Source: Minisyncoccota bacterium
GTDB taxonomy: Bacteria; Patescibacteriota; Minisyncoccia; Phycocordibacterales; Phycocordibacteraceae
Reading direction: 5' to 3'
Assembly: GCA_017991635.1 (NCBI GenBank)
Contig: JAGOQE010000005.1
Span: 1 to 35,285 of the forward strand
DNA: 35,285 nucleotides
Both the position numbers and the translations under genes were made by a program. Below are positions 29,237 to 35,285 of this stretch, in pieces. Each line of letters opens with the position of its first letter. Position 1 is the stretch's first letter. A model generated the notes under the pieces. It did not search any database, had not been told where the DNA came from, and was given only the letters and a program-made list of their open reading frames with translations.

Positions 29237-29244
29237 ACTTCAGT

Positions 29245-30003
29245 ATGAATATAGAGGACCTTACAAAATCTCAGCTGTTATTGCTTACGGTTCTCGTGAA
29301 CTTTATTACTTCAATTGCAACAGGCGTTCTCACCGTGTCGCTTTTGGATAGCGCTCCGCCCTCAGTTACTAAGACCGTGAATCAAATTGTTGAACGTTCT
29401 GTAGAAACCGTTACAGAGACTCCAATTACAATCATTCAACCGTCTAAACCTACTCCAGTAGTAACTGACGAAGAACTGCTTACGAGCGCTATTTCCTCAG
29501 CAGCGCTCCGCGCAGTCTCTATCTCAAGCACGAAGCCAGGCTCTCCGCCTGTTGCTATCGGTGTCTATTTCTCAAAGTCTCGCGTAGTCGCAACATTGGT
29601 TGGACCAGCACTTCCAAAAGAAGCAATTATTACATTCTCCGACAGTACGACGGTGCAAGCATCTCTTTCAAAGAAAGGTGACACGGTTGCGGTGTACGGT
29701 TTTGCCGACGCTGCAGCTCTTCCAGAGATACCTTCAGCAGCACGTGTATCCATTGCCTCACTTAAGCAAGGTCAAACAGTCGTCGCGTTGACTAGTGATA
29801 GGGCAGCGGCAACCGGCATCATTTCAAAGGTTGACGCTTCGGGTATTTACACCACGCTTCCCGCAGTGCCTGCAGGTACTGCTGCGGTGAATCTCTCAGG
29901 GGACGTCATTGGTCTTTCTAGTGGTGCCCCGGGTGTCTTTGTGAGCGCGGAACTTATCTCAACGCTCTTGCAGGGCACAACTACAGCAAGTCTTGACCGG
30001 TAG
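29245..30003 (+). CDS. Membrane-anchored trypsin-fold (HtrA-like) protein, probably inactive
   Basis: 252 residues. One N-terminal helix (about 10-35, LLLLTVLVNFITSIATGVLTVSLL), a Thr/Val/Pro-rich stalk, then a beta-rich domain. The order of strands resembles the trypsin-like domain of HtrA proteins: GVYFSKSRVVATL, a TVQASLSKKGDTVAVYGF segment, KQGQTVVALTS, and PAGTAAVNLSGDVIGLSSG, which aligns with the GGPLVNxxGEVIGI segment. The catalytic His, Asp and Ser positions are not recognisable (no GNSGGP), so this looks like a pseudo-protease. It lies between the desulfurase and clpB; each has its own promoter. Confidence 0.5.
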   Translation: MNIEDLTKSQLLLLTVLVNFITSIATGVLTVSLLDSAPPSVTKTVNQIVERSVETVTETPITIIQPSKPTPVVTDEELLTSAISSAALRAVSISSTKPGSPPVAIGVYFSKSRVVATLVGPALPKEAIITFSDSTTVQASLSKKGDTVAVYGFADAAALPEIPSAARVSIASLKQGQTVVALTSDRAAATGIISKVDASGIYTTLPAVPAGTAAVNLSGDVIGLSSGAPGVFVSAELISTLLQGTTTASLDR

Positions 30004-30048
30004 AAATTCCTGTTTCAGAATGCTCATATGTAGCACTGATTATTAGCG

Positions 30049-30054
30049 TATCTA
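30049..30054 (+). promoter_or_regulatory. -10 box of clpB
   Basis: TATCTA, 7 nt before the ATG at 30062. No CIRCE-type heat-shock inverted repeat seen. Confidence 0.45.
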
Positions 30055-30061
30055 CCCCTTT

Positions 30062-32749
30062 ATGCCTCCCTTCAAAAACTTCACCACCAAAGCAAAAGAA
30101 GCCATCAGAAAGGCTCATGAAATCGCTATTGAGCGAGGACAGAATCACGTTAGTCCGCTTCACCTGTTGACGGCGCTCGTGCATCAAGAGGAAAGCCTCG
30201 TCTTCTCTGTGTTGGACCGTATGGATATCGACACACTTCACCTTTCAGACACACTGCTTGAGATGCTTGAAGTCCCTGAGACTACATCAGTACTTTCTCC
30301 TTCATACAACTTGTACCTCACACCAGATTTAGCTTCTGGACTTGAGGCCGCAGGGAAAATTGCTGCACGCATGAATGACCCGTTTGTGGGAACAGAACAT
30401 CTCTTTGTTGCCGTGCTTGAGCACCCAGGACCAGCAGGCGATGCACTTTCTCGTTTCAAGATTGATGCCGAAACAGTTCTTCAGATTTTGAAGGAACTCA
30501 AAACTTCAAAGGAAGGACAGGTTGCTGAGCCAAAGCGCTTCCGCGCTCTTGCAAAGTACACACGAAACCTCACTAAACTTGCTCAGGACAATGCACTTGA
30601 TCCGGTCATCGGTCGTGACCAGGAAATTGGTCGTGTAATTCAAATCCTTTCTCGTCGCACTAAGAATAACCCTGTCTTGATTGGGGAGCCTGGAACAGGA
30701 AAGACTGCAATTGCAGAGGGACTCGCTGTGCGTCTTGCGCAGGGGGATGTACCTGAGTCGCTTAAGAATAAGGAACTATTGTCTCTTGATCTCGGTCTCA
30801 TGATTGCCGGGACTAAATACCGCGGTGAATTTGAAGAGCGCATGAAAAGCGTGATGAAGGAAGTAGAGAAGGCAGAAGGGAAGGTCATTCTTTTTGTTGA
30901 CGAACTTCACACTATCGTGGGCGCTGGTGCTGCAGAGGGTGCTATGGATGCATCAAACATGCTCAAGCCCGCACTCTCACGCGGTGAGCTTCGCATGATT
31001 GGCGCAACAACGCTCAAGGAGTACCAGCAACACATTGAGAAAGACACTGCGCTCACGCGTCGTTTCCAGCCTGTCTTTGTTAACGAGCCATCAACGGAAG
31101 ACGCCGTGGCTATTCTTCGTGGTCTTCGCGATAAGTATGAACTCTTTCATGGCGTACGTATTACAGACGGTGCGATTGTCTCTGCAGTAGAGCTTTCATC
31201 TCGTTACATCACCGACCGATTCCTTCCTGATAAGGCCATTGATCTTATTGATGAAGCTGCATCAGGTCTTCGCATTGCTCTTGAAAACAAGCCGCCACTT
31301 CTTGAGGAGACAGACAGAAAGATTCGCCGACTCACTATTGAGCGTGAAGCTCTGAAGAAGGATGAGGAAGTTGCAACTCAAGGCGGACGCACTGCCGAGC
31401 TAAAGGAAATTAAGGAACGCGTGAAGAAGATTGATACAGAGGTGGCTGACCTCAAGGAAAAGACATCTGAGCTTGAACTCAAGTGGAAGAATGAGAAGGA
31501 GGTGCTCCAGGGAATTAGAACTGCAAAAGGTGAACTTGAAAAACTGCGCCAGCAGGCTGAAGCTGCAGAGGCGTCATCTGATCTTGGAACTGCAGCGGAA
31601 ATTCGCTACGGAAAGATTCCAGCGCTCACCAAGGATATTGAAGCTAAAACAAAACGCTTGAAGGCACTTCAGAAATCTCGTCGTATTTTGCACGAGGAAG
31701 TTACTGAGCACGAAATTGCGAGTGTGGTCTCACGATGGACAGGTATTCCTATCATCAAGATGCTTGAAGAAGAGGCTGCAAAGCTTTCTCGTATGGAGAG
31801 TGATTTGCGAGGCGCGGTCATTGGACAGGAGGGTGCTGTGAAGGCTGTCGCTGACGCTGTGAAGCGTTCACGCGTCGGTATTGCAGACCCTAATCGACCT
31901 ATTGGTTCCTTTATGTTCCTTGGTCCAACGGGAGTAGGAAAGACCGAGCTCTCTCGCAGACTCGCTGAGTTCATGTTCAATGACACAGAGGCACTGGTTC
32001 GTGTTGATATGAGTGAATTTATGGAGAAGCACTCAGTCGCAAAACTTATCGGTGCTCCTCCAGGCTATGTGGGACATGACGAAGCAGGTTCTCTGACTGA
32101 ACGTATTCGTCACCGCCCGTATGCCGTCATTCTGTTTGATGAGATTGAAAAGGCGCACCCGGAAGTCTTTAACATTCTTCTTCAGGTGCTTGATAGCGGC
32201 CACTTAACTGACGGCAAGGGAAGAAAGGTTAACTTCAAGAACACCATCATCATTCTTACCTCAAACGTGGGTTCTGAGTTCATGGATAAAATGTCACGCT
32301 TTGGATTCACCACGAGCGAAGCAGAGAGCAATCATGAAGAAATGAAGGAAAAGGTTATGGGAGTTCTTAAAGACCATTTCCGTCCGGAATTTTTGAATCG
32401 TCTTGATGACATCATCATGTTCAATGTGCTTACGAAGGAAGCACTCGCCGAAATTGTTGAGAAACAAGTTGAGGAAGTTATTCTCCGCCTTCAAGGCAAG
32501 CGCATCACGCTTTCAATTGCGCCTGAAGTGCGCGCCTGGCTTGCTGAGAAGGGCTACAATCCTCAGTACGGCGCACGTCCTCTGAAGCGTGCCATCCAGG
32601 ATCGAATTCTTACGCCCATTGCAGGCATGATGATTGACCAGGGTGTAATGGAGGGAGGCACTGTCTCAGTAAGTATCAAGAACGGAGAACCTGTCTTTGA
32701 GGTCAAAAAGAAGGCCGTTCGTGCCAAGAAGGTAGCAGTTCCTGTCTAG
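30062..32749 (+). CDS. clpB: AAA+ disaggregase ClpB
   Basis: 895 residues. An N-terminal Clp-N double repeat (about 1-150) leads to AAA domain 1 with Walker A GEPGTGKT (208-215) and Walker [15 protein letters not shown], a coiled-coil middle domain of about 130 residues (roughly 420-550), and AAA domain 2 with Walker A GPTGVGKT (621-628) and [14 protein letters not shown]. The long middle domain and absence of an obvious ClpP-docking IGF loop favour ClpB over ClpC. It threads aggregated proteins through the hexamer pore using ATP, usually with DnaK. Ends in a Lys/Val-rich tail. Confident AAA+ Clp call; B versus C slightly less so. Confidence 0.92.
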   Translation: MPPFKNFTTKAKEAIRKAHEIAIERGQNHVSPLHLLTALVHQEESLVFSVLDRMDIDTLHLSDTLLEMLEVPETTSVLSPSYNLYLTPDLASGLEAAGKIAARMNDPFVGTEHLFVAVLEHPGPAGDALSRFKIDAETVLQILKELKTSKEGQVAEPKRFRALAKYTRNLTKLAQDNALDPVIGRDQEIGRVIQILSRRTKNNPVLIGEPGTGKTAIAEGLAVRLAQGDVPESLKNKELLSLDLGLMIAGTKYRGEFEERMKSVMKEVEKAEGKVILFVDELHTIVGAGAAEGAMDASNMLKPALSRGELRMIGATTLKEYQQHIEKDTALTRRFQPVFVNEPSTEDAVAILRGLRDKYELFHGVRITDGAIVSAVELSSRYITDRFLPDKAIDLIDEAASGLRIALENKPPLLEETDRKIRRLTIEREALKKDEEVATQGGRTAELKEIKERVKKIDTEVADLKEKTSELELKWKNEKEVLQGIRTAKGELEKLRQQAEAAEASSDLGTAAEIRYGKIPALTKDIEAKTKRLKALQKSRRILHEEVTEHEIASVVSRWTGIPIIKMLEEEAAKLSRMESDLRGAVIGQEGAVKAVADAVKRSRVGIADPNRPIGSFMFLGPTGVGKTELSRRLAEFMFNDTEALVRVDMSEFMEKHSVAKLIGAPPGYVGHDEAGSLTERIRHRPYAVILFDEIEKAHPEVFNILLQVLDSGHLTDGKGRKVNFKNTIIILTSNVGSEFMDKMSRFGFTTSEAESNHEEMKEKVMGVLKDHFRPEFLNRLDDIIMFNVLTKEALAEIVEKQVEEVILRLQGKRITLSIAPEVRAWLAEKGYNPQYGARPLKRAIQDRILTPIAGMMIDQGVMEGGTVSVSIKNGEPVFEVKKKAVRAKKVAVPV

Positions 32750-32776
32750 GCGCTGGTTGCCAAGATAGGCATATTC

Positions 32777-32785
32777 TGGTAGATT
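32777..32785 (+). promoter_or_regulatory. Extended -10 promoter of rpmG
   Basis: TGG-TAGATT (box 32780-32785), 6 nt before the ATG at 32792. Confidence 0.5.
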
Positions 32786-32791
32786 TCTCTC

Positions 32792-32944
32792 ATGTCACAG
32801 GATCATCTCGCAAAGATCAAGAGCGCCTCAGGGCACGTGATCTTCACCCGAAGAAACAAGAAAAAGGTTGAGCGAAAGCTTGAGCTTAAGAAGTTTGACC
32901 CAACTACCCGAAAGCACGAAGTGTTTAAGGAGGTCAAGAAATAA
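32792..32944 (+). CDS. rpmG: Large ribosomal subunit protein bL33
   Basis: 50 residues: MSQDHLAKIKSASGHVIFTR, then RNKKKVERKLELKKFDPTTR and KHEVFKEVKK. The segment RNKKKVERKLELKKFDPTTR corresponds to the TxKNKKxxxxRLELKKYxPxxRKH signature of bL33. The zinc-binding CxxC pairs found in many L33 proteins are absent (C-minus form). Single gene with leaderless promoter and own terminator. Too short for most automatic gene callers but clear. Confidence 0.88.
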   Translation: MSQDHLAKIKSASGHVIFTRRNKKKVERKLELKKFDPTTRKHEVFKEVKK

Positions 32945-32976
32945 GAAAAACGCCCCGAGAGGGGCGTTTTTCTTAT
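32945..32976. terminator. Bidirectional terminator
   Basis: AAAAACGCCCC-GAGA-GGGGCGTTTTT between convergent rpmG and a membrane-protein gene. Confidence 0.88.
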
Positions 32977-33464
32977 TTCTCCACCACGTGTACTTCCTGA
33001 GTAACGTATTCTGCGATGAAATACGGAACGAGGACAGAAACCACTACGGCAAGCACTGAAATAAAAATGGCGACCCATGAATACATTCGAGCTTCACGTG
33101 CATTTGCTCTCGCGTGCTTCAATTCCTGGTAATCTAAGTAATTAAAATAGGAACTAAAGTTGATGATAAAGAGATTCATCTCACTTTGATGGTCAAGCTG
33201 GTCAATTCTGATTGCAAAGAAAGGTGTTTCTCTGTTGGTACTGCTACCAGGTACTCCTGACCCGTGTTTATTTCCGACAGCATTGTCCAAATAATCTGCA
33301 ACAATCTTCTCCTCCCAATCCTTTGGGCACACGGCGCCAAGAATTTCGCTTCGAGTAAATCCGTCAGGACGAGTAAGTCCATACTCAATCATGCGGAGGA
33401 AAATACTGCTCTCCAAGTCGCCATCAGTAGCTCTTCTGCTGATGGGCTCTACGTTCTTCTTCAT
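32973..33464 (-). CDS. Membrane protein with C-terminal helix, 163 aa
   Basis: Mostly soluble N-terminal part (FLRMIEYGLTRPDGFTRSEIL resembles a small helix-turn-helix-like or DNA-binding-like fold but this is weak), a middle YFNYLDYQELKHARANAREAR helix that may form a coiled coil, then one membrane helix near the C terminus (about 131-152, WVAIFISVLAVVVSVLVPYFI). Layout is that of a tail-anchored cytoplasmic sensor. No family recognised. TGC-TACACT lies 6 nt before the ATG. Confidence 0.7.
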   Translation of the reverse strand: MKKNVEPISRRATDGDLESSIFLRMIEYGLTRPDGFTRSEILGAVCPKDWEEKIVADYLDNAVGNKHGSGVPGSSTNRETPFFAIRIDQLDHQSEMNLFIINFSSYFNYLDYQELKHARANAREARMYSWVAIFISVLAVVVSVLVPYFIAEYVTQEVHVVEK

Positions 33465-33470
33465 GAGTAA

Positions 33471-33479
33471 AGTGTAGCA
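33471..33479 (-). promoter_or_regulatory. Extended -10 promoter of the 163-aa membrane protein
   Basis: TGC-TACACT on the minus strand, 6 nt before the ATG at 33464; the same box as in front of the TraB-like gene. Confidence 0.6.
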
Positions 33480-33510
33480 TCTGATCTCGGTGGAATTTCC
33501 GAACTTAGCA

Positions 33511-33566
33511 AACAGAAAACCGCCTCGCCGAAAGACCAGTAAGACGGGTCTCTGCGACGGGCGGCT
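33511..33566 (-). terminator. Terminator of the metalloprotease gene
   Basis: Nested stems GCCGCC/GGCGGT and AGAGACC/GGTCTTT, then TTTT on the minus strand. Confidence 0.6.
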
Positions 33567-33574
33567 GTGGGCTG

Positions 33575-34303
33575 TTAGGCCCGGAGCACACCAGCCTCCT
33601 TCGCTTCATCCTGAACCCCTTGCCACCAGCACTCGATGTGAGTACGGCACTTGGGACACAGGTTAGCGTGGGAGCAGGAGTAGTGCATGTTACACGCAGG
33701 CGTATACGGAAGTCCCGCAACATTTTGGTAGTCGTCGCAGTGGCAGTACATGCCGAGGAGATGGTTGGTCTCATGAAGAGCCACCTTCCTCAAGAAGTCA
33801 GAGTTCCGATGTCGTTGCCCGTGAAGGCAGAACATCATGGCTCCGTACTTGAAGGAGGCAGCCGCCCACGAAACAGGGTCGCCGACGAACTGCTTGGTCG
33901 TGATGTAGATGTCGGCGTGCTGCCGACCACCACGAGCTTGGTCGCGCCACGGCTCCAAGGCCGCAAGCGAGAACAGTTTGTCTGGGTCGAGCTGACCCTG
34001 CACCAATGCCCCCGAGACTTGCCCGGCGGAACTGGTGTCGTTGCCATAGAGTTGGAAGGTAAATTCCAACCCGACGGTCTCTCGTGCTCGCTGATCTACA
34101 GCGTTCACGATGAGGTCGACGGTTTGTCTGGAGACACTCGGTTCCCAGAAGACCCTCACCTCGCCATTGAGCCACCACTGTGAGGCGTACCGATGGTGTC
34201 CGTGGGCATCCACGGTGTAGGTGCGAGTTGCTTTGCGAGCCAGGTCATAGACATGCTCGCAGAACGACGCGCGGGTAAACGGCTGGCGTTTATCCCAGGT
34301 CAT
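33575..34303 (-). CDS. Archaemetzincin-like zinc metalloprotease (class B gene)
   Basis: 242 residues from the ATG at 34303; the GTG two codons earlier lies inside the AGGAGGTG ribosome-binding site and is rejected. The active-site motif is HETNHLLG (His177, Glu178, His181, Gly184) followed by MYCHC, a CNM turn (Cys204, Met206) and CPKC (216-219). This matches the archaemetzincin (M54) plan of HExxHxxG, a Cys-rich segment, CxM, and CxxC, but the spacings differ: about 14 extra residues before CxM and a shorter stretch to CxxC. Cysteine stands where the third zinc His is expected, with His one residue later. GC-rich codons, TTGACT-17-TATAGT promoter. No signal peptide. Confidence 0.75.
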   Translation of the reverse strand: MTWDKRQPFTRASFCEHVYDLARKATRTYTVDAHGHHRYASQWWLNGEVRVFWEPSVSRQTVDLIVNAVDQRARETVGLEFTFQLYGNDTSSAGQVSGALVQGQLDPDKLFSLAALEPWRDQARGGRQHADIYITTKQFVGDPVSWAAASFKYGAMMFCLHGQRHRNSDFLRKVALHETNHLLGMYCHCDDYQNVAGLPYTPACNMHYSCSHANLCPKCRTHIECWWQGVQDEAKEAGVLRA

Positions 34304-34348
34304 AAGCACCTCCTGTGCTGGTGTGAAATTGAAAAGGGCCTGTGTATT

Positions 34349-34377
34349 ACTATACTACCATTTTATATAAAAGTCAA
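34349..34377 (-). promoter_or_regulatory. Class B promoter of the metalloprotease
   Basis: TTGACT (34372-34377), 17-nt spacer, TATAGT (34349-34354); TACTTGACTTTTAT is shared with the SPFH promoter. Confidence 0.75.
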
Positions 34378-34407
34378 GTATTGAATCTGCAATTTGAGTA
34401 TGAAAGC

Positions 34408-34660
34408 AGTAGGAAGTTCACATTCTCTAAATCACTATGCTCGCAACATCTTCGATTCCTACCGTAGGACCGCGATTACGCTTATCGATCCTTACAGGAT
34501 CAGTACACGTTGCGGATATTCTGTCGCGCAGCTCCACAATATGCTCGCAACATCTTCGATTCCTACTCGCAGGCGCCCCGCGCCTGCTTGGGCCCGCATA
34601 TTGAAAAACCGCCGAGGGGCGGTTTTTCAATATGCGGGCCCAGTAGGAAGTTCACATTCT
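34408..34660. repeat. Decayed tRNA-Trp-derived repeats
   Basis: No gene seen. A 27-nt direct repeat (34436-34462 and 34540-34566) contains TTCGATTCCTAC, the T-arm of the nearby tRNA-Trp. A 19-nt direct repeat AGTAGGAAGTTCACATTCT occurs at 34408-34426 and 34642-34660. TTCGATTCCTAC occurs once more near 34766. The pieces lie in both orientations relative to the intact tRNA. Confidence 0.75.
34589..34642. repeat. 25-bp perfect hairpin ending in tRNA-Trp acceptor sequence
   Basis: Arms 34589-34613 and 34618-34642 pair perfectly around a 4-nt loop. The outer ends are TGGGCCCGC/GCGGGCCCA, the tRNA-Trp 3' acceptor strand, so it looks like a copy of the tRNA end plus its downstream hairpin. Confidence 0.8.
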
Positions 34661-34800
34661 ATAATTCATTTCATTCATAACAGAATTAGTTCACGCATCG
34701 GTCACCCATAAATCTCTGCTGAGATTTTGGTCGACCCCCGCTCGCCGTCGTCACGGCTCCGCGTTTCGATTCCTACCGTACGATTCCCCGAATCGTACTC

Positions 34801-34843
34801 TGGGCCCGTAATGCAAATACCGCCTTTCGGCGGTTTGCTTGGC
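34801..34843 (-). terminator. Hairpin downstream of tRNA-Trp
   Basis: ACCGCC-GAAA-GGCGGT type stem (34819-34834) with an outer TGGGCCCG (34801-34808) able to pair with the 3' strand of the tRNA acceptor, competing with the tRNA fold. Confidence 0.55.
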
Positions 34844-34913
34844 GGGCCCAGTAGGAATCGAACCTACACTATCGGTTTTGGAGACCGATGTTCTACCACT
34901 AAACTATGGACCC
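34840..34913 (-). tRNA. tRNA-Trp(CCA)
   Basis: Acceptor GGGTCCA / TGGGCCC, discriminator G (usual for Trp), encoded CCA (34840-34842), D arm TAGTTTAGTGGTAGAAC, anticodon loop CTCCAAA giving anticodon CCA, T arm GTAGGTTCGATTCCTAC. Confidence 0.93.
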
Positions 34914-34923
34914 TATGTGCTCT

Positions 34924-34952
34924 ACGATAGCGTTAATGGGGGTTGTGGGCAA
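34924..34952 (-). promoter_or_regulatory. Promoter of tRNA-Trp
   Basis: TTGCCC (34947-34952), 17-nt spacer, TATCGT (34924-34929), 10 nt before the tRNA. Confidence 0.5.
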
Positions 34953-34977
34953 GTATCTGGATTTCTCATCTACAGGC

Positions 34978-34983
34978 TACAAT
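34978..34983 (+). promoter_or_regulatory. -10 box of the right-end gene
   Basis: TACAAT, 6 nt before the ATG at 34990. Confidence 0.55.
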
Positions 34984-34989
34984 GAAGCT

Positions 34990-35285
34990 ATGCGGGCACG
35001 GCTTTTAGTTCTCCTGATTCTCCCAGTGTTGTTTTTCATGCTTCCAACAGAGGCGAGTGCTGCCTCTACGTTCTTTGGTCCTATTGTCCCTCCTGAGTGT
35101 AATTGTGAGCCTGAGGGTGGCATAACAGGGGACGGAGTCACTGTGAAAGCTTCAGCGGCTGATTACGGCTGTGTCTTGCAGACTATTCAGAACGCAACGA
35201 ACTTCGCTGTCTCTATGGGGGCAATTATGGTCGTTATTGCGATTGCGTACGCGGGTGCGCTTTTGATGCTTACCCCAACTAATCC
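34990..35285 (+). CDS. VirB2-like/pilin-type membrane protein (3' partial)
   Basis: 98 residues are visible before the window ends. Signal peptide MRARLLVLLILPVLFFMLPTEASA, a short segment with a CNCEPEGG cysteine pair, ADYGCVLQTIQNATNF, and a membrane helix starting VSMGAIMVVIAIAYAGALLML. The layout resembles the VirB2-like genes at 20.7-22.6 kb, with added cysteines. Leaderless start. The full length and any second helix lie outside the window. Confidence 0.65.
   Translation, partial: MRARLLVLLILPVLFFMLPTEASAASTFFGPIVPPECNCEPEGGITGDGVTVKASAADYGCVLQTIQNATNFAVSMGAIMVVIAIAYAGALLMLTPTN

Noticed and set aside
34840-34913. tRNA-Gly(TCC) reading of the right-end tRNA
   Set aside because: Placing the 7-nt anticodon loop correctly gives CTCCAAA with anticodon CCA; discriminator G also fits tRNA-Trp.

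Overview
The window looks like a chromosome segment of a Patescibacteria/CPR bacterium, probably Parcubacteria-like. This is inferred from its compact ordinary housekeeping genes, an initiation factor 2 that begins directly at its G domain, a short bL33 without zinc-binding cysteines, a tandem array of small VirB2-like two-helix membrane proteins, and many short membrane proteins of unknown role. No rRNA, CRISPR array, transposase or prophage was seen. Both ends are cut inside genes: an ATP-grasp gene on the left and a VirB2-like gene on the right.

Layout. 1-2.9 kb: ATP-grasp end, an acidic micro-protein, thioredoxin reductase and a TraB-like protein. 3-9.8 kb: ftsZ, ftsA and ybeY, rpsU, a HisRS-like gene with lepB, an alpha/beta hydrolase with pth. 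9.8-11.7 kb: a Nudix-like gene and ribosomal protein S1. 11.8-13 kb: a cluster of three micro-protein cassettes with heavily structured RNA. 13.1-16.6 kb: MBL-fold gene, membrane protein, gyrA. 16.6-18.6 kb: a structured RNA element, a pair of paralogous GC-rich genes and a third small cassette. 18.6-22.6 kb: methyltransferase, a second copy of the RNA element, a solute-binding-like protein and four VirB2-like genes, with a fifth TrbC/VirB2-like protein at 20671. 22.6-24.2 kb: an SPFH protein and a membrane partner. 24.2-26.2 kb: tRNA-Leu(TAG), tRNA-Lys(CTT), alr, tRNA-Leu(TAA), tRNA-Cys. 26.2-32.9 kb: rbfA-infB, cysteine desulfurase, a protease-like membrane protein, clpB, rpmG. 33-35.3 kb: a membrane protein, an archaemetzincin-like metalloprotease, tRNA-Trp with decayed tRNA fragments, and the partial VirB2-like gene.

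The most striking property is that genes fall into two expression classes. Class A (nearly all housekeeping genes) has a -10 box such as TATACT, often with an upstream TGn, sitting 5-10 nt before the ATG, with no Shine-Dalgarno sequence: apparently leaderless. Class B (12090, 12371, 12802, 16871, 17557, 18403, 22674/23160, 33575) has GC-rich codons, mostly TTGAC-type -35 and TATAAT-like -10 boxes, a leader of roughly 40-60 nt or more with a small hairpin, and a strong GGAGG site; each is closed by its own hairpin, often touching the next promoter. All class B products are of unknown function except an SPFH protein and a metalloprotease. They look like a distinct layer of acquired or specially expressed genes.

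Other structure not explained by genes: two 120-nt hairpin RNAs with compensatory changes (16603, 19169), a dispersed hairpin repeat with an invariant 13-nt loop (around 2.95 and 8.15 kb), and duplicated tRNA 3' ends beside tRNA-Cys, tRNA-Leu(TAG) and tRNA-Trp.
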